In this document: in pieces, positions 24,880-32,791 of the stretch
Numbering within the stretch: position 1 is the first letter of the stretch
Layout of the letters: each line of letters starts with the position of its first letter
Assembly: GCF_900114995.1 (NCBI RefSeq)
Contig: NZ_FOUX01000001.1
Location: 496,001-560,000 of the forward strand
From: Chitinophaga sp. YR627
GTDB lineage: Bacteria; Bacteroidota; Bacteroidia; Chitinophagales; Chitinophagaceae
Direction of reading: 5' to 3'
DNA: 64,000 nt
Made by a program: the position numbers and the translations under genes
The notes under the pieces: generated by a model
Databases searched by the model: none
Told to the model about the DNA's origin: nothing
What the model saw: only the letters and a program-made list of their open reading frames with translations

Positions 24880-25740
24880 TTAATACTCCAATGTGCCAAA
24901 GCGTCCGTTCTTATAATCTTCTATTGCCTGGTCTACTTCTTCTTTCGTGTTCATCACGAAATTGTCTTTAGCAGCCACTGGTTCGTCAATGACTTCCGCA
25001 GAGAGGAACAGGATCTGACTGTCCTCATTGGCAGCTACGGAGAATGTGCTGCCTTCTCTGTTGAATACGATCAGATGATGTTCCGCAACAGGAGTGATAT
25101 CGTCGATGGTCACACGTCCATGTGCAACGTAGAGCAGGGTCCAGTAGTTCTCTGTGACATTGAACTCTATTTCTTTCCCACCGGCGATTTCACCTACTGC
25201 TGAAATAACAGGCGTAAAGGAGATATTCACCGGCCCTGTTTTGCCATCGAATGTTCCGCTTACAAGCCTGAGGTTGACACCGTCCTGTTCAAAGATCCTG
25301 GGCATGTCTTCTTTCCGTACGAACTGGTAACGGGGATCATCCCATTTATGAGCAGCGGGTACATTGACCCATAACTGCAATATTTCGATGTTGCCGCCTT
25401 CTTTATGCATCTGCTCTGAAGGGCCTTCACTATGCAGGATGGCCTTACCTGCAAACATCCATTGCGCATCACCGGCATTCAGTAGCTGGTCATTACCTGT
25501 TGTATCCTTGTGGTGTGCCTGACCCTGTAACTGGAAGGTTACTGGTGCAAAACCACGGTGGGGATGAGGGTGGATCCTTTCATCAGATCCCGGGGGAATG
25601 ATGTCTGGTCCGCCGTGATGCAACACGATAAACGGGTTGGCAAAACGGAAATCCTGATGAGGTAATGGCTGTAATACCGTCTGTGTAGGGGTGATGTTCT
25701 TTGCTCTTCCTGCAAGGATGTGTGCAATATTCTTTTTCAT
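24880..25740 (-). CDS. Pirin family protein (bicupin)
   Basis: A 286-aa bicupin. The N-terminal cupin has the pirin signature with metal ligands in ERIHPHPHRGFAPVTFQLQGQAHHKD, then GDAQWMFAGKAILHSEGP. Pirins bind Fe(II), and some oxidise flavonols such as quercetin. Some act as redox-sensitive regulators. It has a C-terminal extension ending in a helical segment (TKEEVDQAIEDYKNGRFGTLEY) found in many bacterial pirins. It is one of two pirins of different type in the operon, 17 bp ahead of the dioxygenase. Confidence 0.9.
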   Translation of the reverse strand: MKKNIAHILAGRAKNITPTQTVLQPLPHQDFRFANPFIVLHHGGPDIIPPGSDERIHPHPHRGFAPVTFQLQGQAHHKDTTGNDQLLNAGDAQWMFAGKAILHSEGPSEQMHKEGGNIEILQLWVNVPAAHKWDDPRYQFVRKEDMPRIFEQDGVNLRLVSGTFDGKTGPVNISFTPVISAVGEIAGGKEIEFNVTENYWTLLYVAHGRVTIDDITPVAEHHLIVFNREGSTFSVAANEDSQILFLSAEVIDEPVAAKDNFVMNTKEEVDQAIEDYKNGRFGTLEY

Positions 25741-25763
25741 AGCAGATGTTTTATGCCGGAGTG

Positions 25764-26075
25764 TTATCTGTGCTCCAGGGCGTATAATATTTCGTTCTTT
25801 AGTAAACCGCTGCCGCCGCCAAAGTGTCTCTTCACAATGATACCGGGTGAGTGTTGTCTGAAGTGGCTGGTCAGTGCCACCTCTTCGTCAGGAGTAACAC
25901 CTGCGCACAACAGAACGATATCAAAGGCTTCTTTATCGAATGCCGCGAGCGCCGCTTCGTCTGTTGTCACAGCCAGGCCTTTCCAGTTCTCCGGCGTATT
26001 GAGCAGGCGTTGCATCACTGTCATGATCTCAGCGTTTCTTCCTATCGCAAGGATGTGCAGTTGTTGCGTATCCAT
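25764..26075 (-). CDS. Degenerate receiver-like small protein
   Basis: A 103-aa protein whose layout resembles a response-regulator receiver domain (beta1 LHILAIGRN, beta3 FDIVLLCAGVTPDEE, later GIIVKRHF and GLLKNEILYALEHR). The phosphoacceptor Asp normally found after the DIVLL strand is a Cys here, and the acidic pocket is absent, so it should not be phosphorylated. I use the ATG at 26075; an upstream ATG at 26114 would overlap the nitroreductase gene. It lies 10 bp from the nitroreductase and 23 bp from the pirin. A sensor or scaffold role for the operon is possible. Confidence 0.62.
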   Translation of the reverse strand: MDTQQLHILAIGRNAEIMTVMQRLLNTPENWKGLAVTTDEAALAAFDKEAFDIVLLCAGVTPDEEVALTSHFRQHSPGIIVKRHFGGGSGLLKNEILYALEHR

Positions 26076-26085
26076 ATCAGTTGAT

Positions 26086-26661
26086 TTAGTCGAGGTGAGC
26101 AGCGATCGTTGCAATCGGATTACGGCTTCTGGCGGTCAGTTCCCTTGTTTTGTAAGGTTCTTCCAGTTTCTCCGCACTATCGATATAACCCATCGCCAGG
26201 ATTGATACCGCTTCTTCATTCGCTGCCAGACCGGCTGTTTCAGCAAACTGCTGTTTATTGAATCCTGCCATTACGTGGGCATATACTTCCATGTTCAGTG
26301 CCTGTAACAGCATGAAGGAGGTTGCCATACCGACGTCGTGCATGAAGTAATGATTCTTCTGCTGGGTGTCAGGCGTTTCACGGATACCGACGGCTGCTAC
26401 CAGTGCGGCTGCATTTTTCGCCCAGGGTTGATTACCCGGCGCCAATGTAGCCAGCAACTTGTCAAAACCAGCAGTACCACGTAAAGCATATATAAACCTC
26501 CATGGCTGGGTATTGTTCGCACTCGGCGCCCATGAACCGGCTTCGAGGATGGTCTCAAGTGTTGCCGTAGTTAAATCTTTTGGAGAAAAGGAACGTGGGC
26601 TCCATCTGTTCTTAATCAGATCAATTACATCGTGTTGTGTATTGGCAATCTTAATAGACAT
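26086..26661 (-). CDS. Nitroreductase family protein (MhqN-like)
   Basis: A 191-aa FMN-dependent nitro/quinone reductase. The N-terminus has the family motif RWSPRSFSPKDLTTATLETILEAGSWAPSANNTQPWRFIY, with the FMN-binding Arg-Ser, and the end has the conserved late GYIDSAEKL block. I chose the ATG at 26661 over an upstream in-frame ATG at 26730 because the extra residues look untranslated. MhqN of the Bacillus quinone-response regulon is the closest functional model. It has 10-bp spacing to the receiver-like gene and an 82-bp gap to the pirin that leads the operon. Confidence 0.88.
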   Translation of the reverse strand: MSIKIANTQHDVIDLIKNRWSPRSFSPKDLTTATLETILEAGSWAPSANNTQPWRFIYALRGTAGFDKLLATLAPGNQPWAKNAAALVAAVGIRETPDTQQKNHYFMHDVGMATSFMLLQALNMEVYAHVMAGFNKQQFAETAGLAANEEAVSILAMGYIDSAEKLEEPYKTRELTARSRNPIATIAAHLD

Positions 26662-26743
26662 GTTCTTAAGTTTATATTTAATGTTTACGTTAAGCAAAGG
26701 TATATGTATCAACTCAGGCTTTTCAGGCAATGAGTTGTCGATT

Positions 26744-27463
26744 TCAACTGAATAAAGGTATATCTATCACAAGCAGTTCTGCATTTTCTGTCAGTGCGGT
26801 GATATTTAACTGTCCGGGATCAGTGATACCGTATCCGTCTCTGGCGTTCAGTTCCTGTCCGTTGACAGTAAAAGACCCGCTGATCACGAAAAAATAGACA
26901 CCATTACCCTGTTTTTTTGCAGTATACGCCGTAGAGAAGCCTTTATCAAAGCGACCCATGTGGAACCAGGCATCCTGATAGAGCCAGGTACCTTCTCCGT
27001 TTTTGTCAGGAGAGATCAGCTGTTGCAGGGTATTCTTCCTGTCGGCAATATTGATCTTCGCCTGATCATAGCGGGGTGTTACGTTCAGTTGATTGGGAAA
27101 CAGCCAGATCTGCAGGAAACGGGCTGTTTTATCAGGATAGGCATTGTATTCACTGTGAAATACACCTGTGCCGGTGCTCATTACCTGGATCTCTCCGGCT
27201 TCAGTGACTACGGTATTGCCCAGATTGTCTTTATGTTCCAGCGCGCCTTCCAGCGGAATGCTGATAATTTCCATATTATCATGAGGATGGGAATCAAAAC
27301 CCCGTCCTCCGGCTACCACGTCATCATTCAATACTCTCAGTGCGCCAAACTGCATCCGCTCAGGGTTGTAGTAGTTAGCAAAACTGAAGGTATGGTGGCT
27401 GTCTAACCAACCGTGGTCTGCATGTCCGCGGGTGTCTGCCTTATGTAATATCGTATTTGCCAT
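26744..27463 (-). CDS. Pirin family protein (YhhW-like)
   Basis: A 239-aa bicupin of the YhhW type. It has SHHTFSFANYYNPERMQFGALRVLNDD, FDSHPHDNMEIISIPLEGALEHKD and GTGVFHSEYN, with His ligands of the iron in the first cupin. E. coli YhhW oxidises quercetin. It is the first gene of the seven-gene operon, with a predicted promoter 26-33 bp upstream that overlaps a TGTTGCAACA palindrome. Together with the second pirin, dioxygenase and nitroreductase it points to processing of flavonoid- or quinone-type aromatics. Confidence 0.9.
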   Translation of the reverse strand: MANTILHKADTRGHADHGWLDSHHTFSFANYYNPERMQFGALRVLNDDVVAGGRGFDSHPHDNMEIISIPLEGALEHKDNLGNTVVTEAGEIQVMSTGTGVFHSEYNAYPDKTARFLQIWLFPNQLNVTPRYDQAKINIADRKNTLQQLISPDKNGEGTWLYQDAWFHMGRFDKGFSTAYTAKKQGNGVYFFVISGSFTVNGQELNARDGYGITDPGQLNITALTENAELLVIDIPLFS

Positions 27464-27791
27464 GATTGGGTGTTTTTATATGTTGCAACAAATATACGCC
27501 GGTATCTCTCAGCAATCCATTAATGTAGCTTAAGAAATCGCCCGGAGGGTCGATCAGAGGGGGACAGGGGATAGCTGCCGGGGTATAAAGGGCTGATTAC
27601 AAATACATTTACGGATGATGGTCATCATAGGCCTGTGGAGGTATATGTTCTAATTTTATGATACAGGCGGTCATAAGAATAAGTTAATTCGACAGGATTT
27701 CAGGAACCAATCAACATTTCATTTGTTTAACTCAGGGAAGGAACAGGCCTGGCCGACTGGATATACATTTAACTTGCTAAAACACAACACG
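27464..27791. other. Intergenic region with operon promoter, 328 bp
   Basis: Divergent region between the detoxification operon and the gene at 27792. The left end holds the operon's promoter (see 27477-27496). The remainder is not coding in any convincing frame: the longer frame of the next gene reaches back to 27723, but its extra residues look untranslated. No transposon remnant or RNA gene recognised. Confidence 0.6.
27477..27496 (-). promoter_or_regulatory. Promoter/operator of the detoxification operon, matching the PKS operon element
   Basis: Read on the minus strand: a perfect -7 box TATATTTG (27496-27489), running into TTGCAACATATA. The perfect TGTTGCAACA palindrome is at 27481-27490, 18 bp before the pirin start. 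A 15-base core TTGTTGCAACATATA is identical to the one at 8656-8670 before the PKS operon. A poor -33 match (ATTG) lies about 16 bp upstream. Confidence 0.5.
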
Positions 27792-28184
27792 ATGGAAATC
27801 TACATCAGCGAAGAAGACATTCTTCTCAATATCCAGAATAAGTTTCGCGAGATATATCCCTATCTGAAACTCGAGTGCTACCTCTGTCCGCATGCAACAG
27901 AAATGGGGAGCGGCAACAGCCAGAAAGTAGCTGCCGATACGCCTATTGAAGATATCCGGCTGGTGCATAGCTTTGGCTGGGTAGATATCGGTGAGCATCG
28001 TACCGTTGAGGCGGTGGAAAGAGATTTCTACCATGATATGGGACTTGCGATCCAGGTATTCCGCCGTAATAAAAGCGGTTGGCTGCAAACAACAAAAACG
28101 GACGATCTGACCCTCGCCGAACAGAATGAACTCGGCAGGGAAAGTGTTACCGCAGAAACAGCAGAGACAGAAATAGAAGCGTAG
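27792..28184 (+). CDS. Conserved-looking cytosolic protein of unknown function
   Basis: A 130-aa protein (MEIYISEEDILLNIQNKFREIYPYLKLE...). It has one CxxC-like pair (ECYLCPHA) and a hydrophilic C-terminus ending in a Glu/Thr-rich tail. I use the ATG at 27792; the frame extends to 27723 without better support. The middle (HSFGWVDIGEHRTVEAVERDFYHDMGLAIQVFRRN) looks like a compact mixed alpha/beta domain. I recognise no family. It stands alone on the plus strand, followed by a hairpin. Confidence 0.75.
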   Translation: MEIYISEEDILLNIQNKFREIYPYLKLECYLCPHATEMGSGNSQKVAADTPIEDIRLVHSFGWVDIGEHRTVEAVERDFYHDMGLAIQVFRRNKSGWLQTTKTDDLTLAEQNELGRESVTAETAETEIEA

Positions 28185-28190
28185 GCTTAT

Positions 28191-28213
28191 CTGCCTGAGA
28201 TCCCCTCAGGCAG
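28191..28213 (+). terminator. Hairpin after the gene at 27792, weak terminator candidate
   Basis: A 9-bp perfect stem (CTGCCTGAG/CTCAGGCAG) with a 5-base loop just after the stop codon. No T-run follows (CAACAAATT), so it may be only a 3'-end stabilising hairpin. Confidence 0.35.
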
Positions 28214-28347
28214 CAACAAATTCCACAGTGGTGTTTCAGCATGTATACAAATATACCGGCTGACCACGCTTTACTTTCCCAGGATGGCATACATGGCGTG
28301 TTCTTTGTTCCTGATAAAGTATTCTTTCACCTTTAAAACGGAATATC

Positions 28348-28554
28348 ATGGGACAGCAAAATCATGACAAGGACACAGATAAAACGCAGATGCGGAAAGA
28401 AGACCTTACCGGCAAAGCTGAACAGTCCGAAGCAGCAATAGAACAAACCGAAAGGGAAAGGCATAATAAAGGGGCAAAGGATGTAACACCTGAAGCACAT
28501 AAGGAAAGGCCGGAATTAAAAGAAGCGCCTGAGAGCCTTAAGAATTCCCGTTAA
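28348..28554 (+). CDS. Small hydrophilic protein of unknown function
   Basis: A 68-aa, very charged protein (MGQQNHDKDTDKTQMRKEDLTG..., ending APESLKNSR) rich in Glu, Lys and Asp with no hydrophobic core. It is probably disordered, in the style of stress-related small proteins seen in this phylum. No family recognised; expressed alone with free space on both sides. Confidence 0.6.
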   Translation: MGQQNHDKDTDKTQMRKEDLTGKAEQSEAAIEQTERERHNKGAKDVTPEAHKERPELKEAPESLKNSR

Positions 28555-28754
28555 TAGTATAGTACGGTAAGCCGCTGAAACGGTTTTCCTCTATATATAT
28601 CGCTTTATTTGGCAAATGTGCTGAGAGGATGCAACGTGTGAATGCCATGTGTAAAGCCAGATAAGCTTCAAACAGGAAAACAGCCTTGGTCACCATGATC
28701 ACAGGCAATCCCGAAGGGAAACAGACGTGACTGGACATGAGTCGGGATATTGAA

Positions 28755-28785
28755 AAGAGAGATAGGCATTATGCCTATCTCTCTT
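28755..28785 (-). terminator. Rho-independent terminator, nearly perfect 15-bp stem
   Basis: AAGAGAGATAGGCAT (28755-28769), one T, then its exact complement (28771-28785). On the minus strand TCTCTTTTC follows. It is 9 bp past the stop codon of the methyltransferase gene at 28795-29439. Confidence 0.8.
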
Positions 28786-28794
28786 ATTTTATGG

Positions 28795-29439
28795 CTACTG
28801 CTGTCGCTTTTGGTAAACAGCCGACCAGATAAATTGCTTAAAATAATAGACCTCCTTTTCCATGGCATATCCTGCGGATGTAAACAGCGGCTTTACATTC
28901 GCCAGTGCACTGGCCTCTACCGCACATAATATCCTGAAGAAAAGATACATTGACTTTAACAGCAATTGTTGCCAGTAGGGCGCCGCTTGCTGATAATGGA
29001 AATCCGTGAACAACCATCTGCCACCAGGCAATAACAGGGTATCGAGATGCCGGAATACCTGTGGTATTCTTGCTGCTTTAAAATTATCAAAGAGAAAAGG
29101 CGTGATGATGATATCAAAGCCGGCAGTATCCGTCTGAGAAAGATTAAAATCCTCTATGGCGCTATGGACGAACTGCACTTCATTGGGTTGATAGGCCTGC
29201 TCTTTTGCCCTGGCGATCATATTCGCAGAAATCTCTACATAGTATATACGCAGACCATGCCGACACTTTGCTGCGATCCTTTCCAGGATCCATCCCGTGC
29301 CACCACCGGCAATGAGGATCGTGCTGCCAGGTGGAATATATGACAACAATGCCGTCTGCGCATCCTTTTGCGCACTGCCGAATACTACACTGCTTAGAAA
29401 ATCATAATACCGGGCAATATTGTCATAGTTATTCTTCAT
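28795..29439 (-). CDS. Class I SAM-dependent methyltransferase
   Basis: A 214-aa methyltransferase beginning MKNNYDNIARYYDFLSSVVFG, with the SAM-binding loop STILIAGGGTGWILERIA and acidic residues at VEISANMI, then DTAGFDIIITPFLFDNF as the motif IV region. The start at 29439 fits the family N-terminus; an in-frame ATG at 29502 adds a Trp-rich segment of no value. A hydrophobic helix near residue 170 (LKSMYLFFRILCAVEA) may be membrane-associated. Monocistronic. Substrate unknown. Confidence 0.84.
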   Translation of the reverse strand: MKNNYDNIARYYDFLSSVVFGSAQKDAQTALLSYIPPGSTILIAGGGTGWILERIAAKCRHGLRIYYVEISANMIARAKEQAYQPNEVQFVHSAIEDFNLSQTDTAGFDIIITPFLFDNFKAARIPQVFRHLDTLLLPGGRWLFTDFHYQQAAPYWQQLLLKSMYLFFRILCAVEASALANVKPLFTSAGYAMEKEVYYFKQFIWSAVYQKRQQ

Positions 29440-29518
29440 GCGCCTGTAAATTAACAGAAAAGGGTCAGGGTGCCAAAAGCAACCCCAACCCCATATACAC
29501 AAAACAAGACAAGTTACA

Positions 29519-31060
29519 TTAGTGGTCAGCCAGCACTACTTTTACCTGCTGTCCTTTCTTCTTAGGCGTTGCCAGTAGTAATAGCGGCAGCGCAACAAGG
29601 AATACGATACCTACCAACAGATAGGCATCGTTGAAGCTGAGCAAAGATGTTTGTTTGACGATATTGGCATCTATCAGCCGGAGGGCTTTTGTATGTGCCT
29701 CTACAGCCCCCGTGCCTTTGGATATAAAAAACTGCGTATAGTCGGCCAGACGTTTTACAGCAGCCGGATTATCAGGTGTGATATTGGATACCAGATCTGA
29801 TCTGTGCACGGCATTACGGTTAGCCAGATAGGTATTGACCATGGCTAATCCGAACGAACCTCCCAGCTGACGCATCATATTATTGAGCGCCGCTCCCTGT
29901 GCAAAGTCAGCCGGCGCCAGTGAAGACACCGCCAGTACCGATAAAGGCACAGTGATCATGGCCAGTCCGACACCTCTCAATATCAGTGTATTCGTAAGTC
30001 CGCCCGCACTCACATCCAGGTTATATCCTGACATTTGCCAGCTGAAAAGAATAAACATAGACATACCCAGTGTGATCATCACAATCGGAGAGATCCCACG
30101 TTGTAACAGCCGGGCAGAAATGATCAGGCCTCCGATAGCAAGAATAGCCCCAGGTAGTAGCAACAGGCCTGTCTGTGTCGGTGTGAAATTGAGTAATCGC
30201 TGCGCAAACACCGGTGTGAGAAACACGGAACTGAACAGCCCTACGCCTGATACAAATGTCATGACGGCCGCCAGACTAAGATTCCTGCTTTTGAGTACCC
30301 GCAGATTGACGACGGGATTAGGTGTGGTCAGTTCCCACCATACGAATAACAGGAGGCCAAAGAACGCAGTTACACTCAGGAAAATGATGTAACCTGCTTC
30401 AAACCAGTCGTCTGTTTCTCCGCGTTCCAGCACTGTTTGCAGCGAACCAATACCTATCGCCAGCAGAATAATACCGGCCCAGTCGACACTGGTGCTTTTT
30501 ACCCGGACTTCCGGTTCTTTCAGCAATGCATAACAGATACTGGCAGCTACGATACCGATGGGAATATTGATATAGAAGATCCATGGCCAGTCGTAAAACT
30601 CGGTGATATAACCACCTAGTGTAGGTCCGATCGTAGGGCCTACGAAAACACCCACACCAAATAAGGCACTGGCGATATTCTGTTTCTCTTTTGGAAACAA
30701 TTCAAATACGATCACCTGAGATACGGAGAGCAATGCACCACCTCCTATACCCTGTAGGAAACGGAACGTAACCAGGAGCCAGATGTTGCTGGCCTGTCCG
30801 CACATAAATGAAAAGAACGTAAAGGCTATAATGGAACCGATGTAGTAATTGCGTCGGCCCAGTTTGTTGACAAGAAAACTGGTGATCGGAATGATGATCA
30901 CGTTGGCAATCGCATAGGCCGTGATCACCCAGGAAGTATCCTCAAGGGTGGCGCCAAGATTACCACTCATATGTGACAGCGCCACGTTGACAATAGAGGT
31001 ATCGATCAGCTCCATTACCGCAGCTGCAATAACGGTGATCAGCAGGAGGATCCTTTTCAT
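29519..31060 (-). CDS. DHA2-family MFS multidrug efflux pump (EmrB/QacA-like)
   Basis: A 513-aa, 14-helix drug:H+ antiporter. It has the early DHA2 motif D1 (IDTSIVNVALSHMSGNLG), GGGALLSVSQVIVFELFPKEKQ near helix 4, and GVFVGPTIGPTLGGYI (motif C). It is the third gene in a transcript series TetR, SDR, MFS, with its own operator 28 bp ahead of the start. It probably exports a hydrophobic toxin or metabolite that the TetR repressor senses. Specific substrate unknown; no membrane-fusion (EmrA) partner is adjacent. Confidence 0.9.
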   Translation of the reverse strand: MKRILLLITVIAAAVMELIDTSIVNVALSHMSGNLGATLEDTSWVITAYAIANVIIIPITSFLVNKLGRRNYYIGSIIAFTFFSFMCGQASNIWLLVTFRFLQGIGGGALLSVSQVIVFELFPKEKQNIASALFGVGVFVGPTIGPTLGGYITEFYDWPWIFYINIPIGIVAASICYALLKEPEVRVKSTSVDWAGIILLAIGIGSLQTVLERGETDDWFEAGYIIFLSVTAFFGLLLFVWWELTTPNPVVNLRVLKSRNLSLAAVMTFVSGVGLFSSVFLTPVFAQRLLNFTPTQTGLLLLPGAILAIGGLIISARLLQRGISPIVMITLGMSMFILFSWQMSGYNLDVSAGGLTNTLILRGVGLAMITVPLSVLAVSSLAPADFAQGAALNNMMRQLGGSFGLAMVNTYLANRNAVHRSDLVSNITPDNPAAVKRLADYTQFFISKGTGAVEAHTKALRLIDANIVKQTSLLSFNDAYLLVGIVFLVALPLLLLATPKKKGQQVKVVLADH

Positions 31061-31080
31061 GTGTAGTGATTATGAAAGGA

Positions 31081-31110
31081 CTGTAATTATACCATTCGGT
31101 ATAATTACAG
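31081..31110 (-). promoter_or_regulatory. TetR operator ahead of the efflux gene
   Basis: A perfect inverted repeat with 13-bp arms and a 4-base centre: CTGTAATTATACC ATTC GGTATAATTACAG. The core TATACC-N4-GGTATA (31088-31103) recurs before the SDR and TetR genes at the same distance. It lies 21 bp before the MFS start, in the promoter region. Confidence 0.75.
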
Positions 31111-31128
31111 TCCTGAAAAAGGGAAAGA

Positions 31129-31869
31129 TTAATTCCTTTGATTCAGTGCAGCGTATGCGTCAGCTGGAGAAGAAAGGAAGAGTTTATAGAAGTCGGCAGT
31201 ATTACCTACGTGTATTTCATAATTGTCGGTAGCGAATGCATCGATCAATGCGCTGGCTACACCAGCTGCCGGCATACCATTTTCACCACCGATCTCTTTG
31301 GAGAATTCTGTATTCACCAATGGCGGCATCAGTTCGAATACCTTGATATTAGTATCGGACAGGGTAAAACGGAGTGTCTGTGTATAGGAGTGGAGAGCAG
31401 CTTTACTGGCGGCATATCCTGGTAATCTGTGACCTGGCGTGATCGCTACGATAGAAGAGACATTTACGATAGCCGCTTCTGTCTGTTGAGATAACAATGG
31501 CAGCAGTAATTCATTCAGTCTGATAACAGACAGATAGTTGGTATGCATTTCATTTGCCGCTTTGCTAAAAGCATCTGCGCCTGCTTCCAGTTTGTATACC
31601 TGTGCGGCAGCTGCGTTATTGATCACGATATTGAGTGCCGGGAAATCCTTTTTAAGTGTTTCTACCAATGCCAGAACATCTTCTTCTTTAGATACATCTG
31701 AAACGATCGCTGTCACGTTTTTCAACTGCGCCACTGCTTTGTTGAGTGTATCTGCATTTCTACCGGTGATGATCACCTGGTTACCATTTTCTGATAATAG
31801 TTTAGCTGTTTCAAAACCGATACCGGCGCCACCGCCAGTGATTAATACGGTATTATTTACTGTTTTCAT
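31129..31869 (-). CDS. Short-chain dehydrogenase (DltE-like)
   Basis: A 246-aa classical SDR with NAD(P) motif TGGGAGIGFETAKLL, NVVINNAA-type strand (NIVINNAAAAQVY), catalytic Ser in VNVSSIVAI and Tyr-x3-Lys in YAASKAALH. It resembles the DltE-type oxidoreductases of Bacteroidota/Firmicutes. It is flanked by a TetR gene and an efflux pump, and each gene has its own operator copy. The SDR would modify the same toxic ligand, or an unrelated carbonyl compound; the substrate is not readable. Confidence 0.88.
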   Translation of the reverse strand: MKTVNNTVLITGGGAGIGFETAKLLSENGNQVIITGRNADTLNKAVAQLKNVTAIVSDVSKEEDVLALVETLKKDFPALNIVINNAAAAQVYKLEAGADAFSKAANEMHTNYLSVIRLNELLLPLLSQQTEAAIVNVSSIVAITPGHRLPGYAASKAALHSYTQTLRFTLSDTNIKVFELMPPLVNTEFSKEIGGENGMPAAGVASALIDAFATDNYEIHVGNTADFYKLFLSSPADAYAALNQRN

Positions 31870-31898
31870 TTTGTTTCTGTTTGATGTGTTATATGGAT

Positions 31899-31914
31899 TA
31901 TACCGATTGGTATA
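31899..31914 (-). promoter_or_regulatory. TetR operator ahead of the SDR gene
   Basis: A perfect 16-bp interrupted palindrome, TATACC GATT GGTATA, 30 bp before the SDR start codon. On the coding strand it runs into TAAT, as in the other two copies. Confidence 0.72.
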
Positions 31915-31933
31915 TTTATATGTAAAAAAATAT

Positions 31934-32518
31934 TTAGAGTGAGTCTATGTATCGTTGCGTTGCCTCCATGATACTTTTACCATAACTACGTTTTGCGGTA
32001 GTCCTGGCGATCATGATCGCTCCCTGTACCATGGCCATCAGTGTCAGTGCTGCCTGCTCTGCGTCTGTATCTGCGGCGATTTCTCCATTCTGTTTACCTG
32101 CTTCGATCAATCTGATGGCTCTGTCCTTAATGGCTTCCAGTGCGTCAGCCACTCTTGCTTTCAGTGCCGGATGTGTATCATCTGCTTCTGTAGCGGTATT
32201 TAAAAGCGGACAACCTCCTGTTGGATAAGCAACAGGACGCTCATCTGCAAAGATCCTGGTACGTACTTTCAGTTTGTCTTTGATCGTTGTTGCTTTCTCT
32301 TCTTCTGCGTTGAGATAAGATCTGAGTTTGAGGAGATTGTAGTCAAATGAAGCCAGTGCTACTTCATCCTTATTAGCGAAGTTGCCATAGATGCTGCCTT
32401 TTGTCAGACCGGTAGCCTCTGTCATATCAGATAAGGAAGTGCCGGCAAATCCTTTCGTATTGAAAATAGGAGCGGTCTTCTCTACAATAAACTGTCTTGT
32501 TTTTTCAGCCTTGCTCAT
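31934..32518 (-). CDS. TetR/AcrR-family transcriptional repressor
   Basis: A 194-aa regulator with an N-terminal helix-turn-helix (FAGTSLSDMTEATGLTKGSIYGNFANKDEV) and a helical ligand-binding domain containing a YPTGGCPLLNTATEADD cysteine loop, seen in YxaF/LmrA-like TetR proteins. I use the ATG at 32518; an ATG at 32542 adds MYCLNQNT, less likely given the promoter geometry. It probably represses itself, the SDR and the efflux pump via the shared palindrome. Confidence 0.88.
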   Translation of the reverse strand: MSKAEKTRQFIVEKTAPIFNTKGFAGTSLSDMTEATGLTKGSIYGNFANKDEVALASFDYNLLKLRSYLNAEEEKATTIKDKLKVRTRIFADERPVAYPTGGCPLLNTATEADDTHPALKARVADALEAIKDRAIRLIEAGKQNGEIAADTDAEQAALTLMAMVQGAIMIARTTAKRSYGKSIMEATQRYIDSL

Positions 32519-32539
32519 AGTGTTTTGATTAAGACAATA

Positions 32540-32571
32540 CAAAATTATACCAGTTGGTATTATCTACCAAA
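32540..32571 (-). promoter_or_regulatory. Complete promoter of the tetR gene with operator in the spacer
   Basis: On the minus strand: TTTG (32571-32568), 20 bp, TAATTTTG (32547-32540). Both boxes match the Bacteroidota consensus exactly. The spacer contains the operator ATACCAACTGGTAT (32547-32560 on plus), so a bound repressor would block the -7 box. The -7 box is 22 bp before the start codon. Confidence 0.78.
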
Positions 32572-32791
32572 TAAAATTATTCCTGTTTGATGTGCCTGAG
32601 TGTAAGTAGTTGATAATTAATTAAAAGTGTTATTCTGGTTTGAGCCGGGAAGTGAAGCGATACACTCCATTATAACTTGTTTGATTGTTTATCTATAACT
32701 TAATGTTATCCGTAATCACTAATGATGATTTCCTTTACATCCCGGAAGAGCTGACATTTGTATCATCAAAGCAAAATAAAAGACTAGCAAT

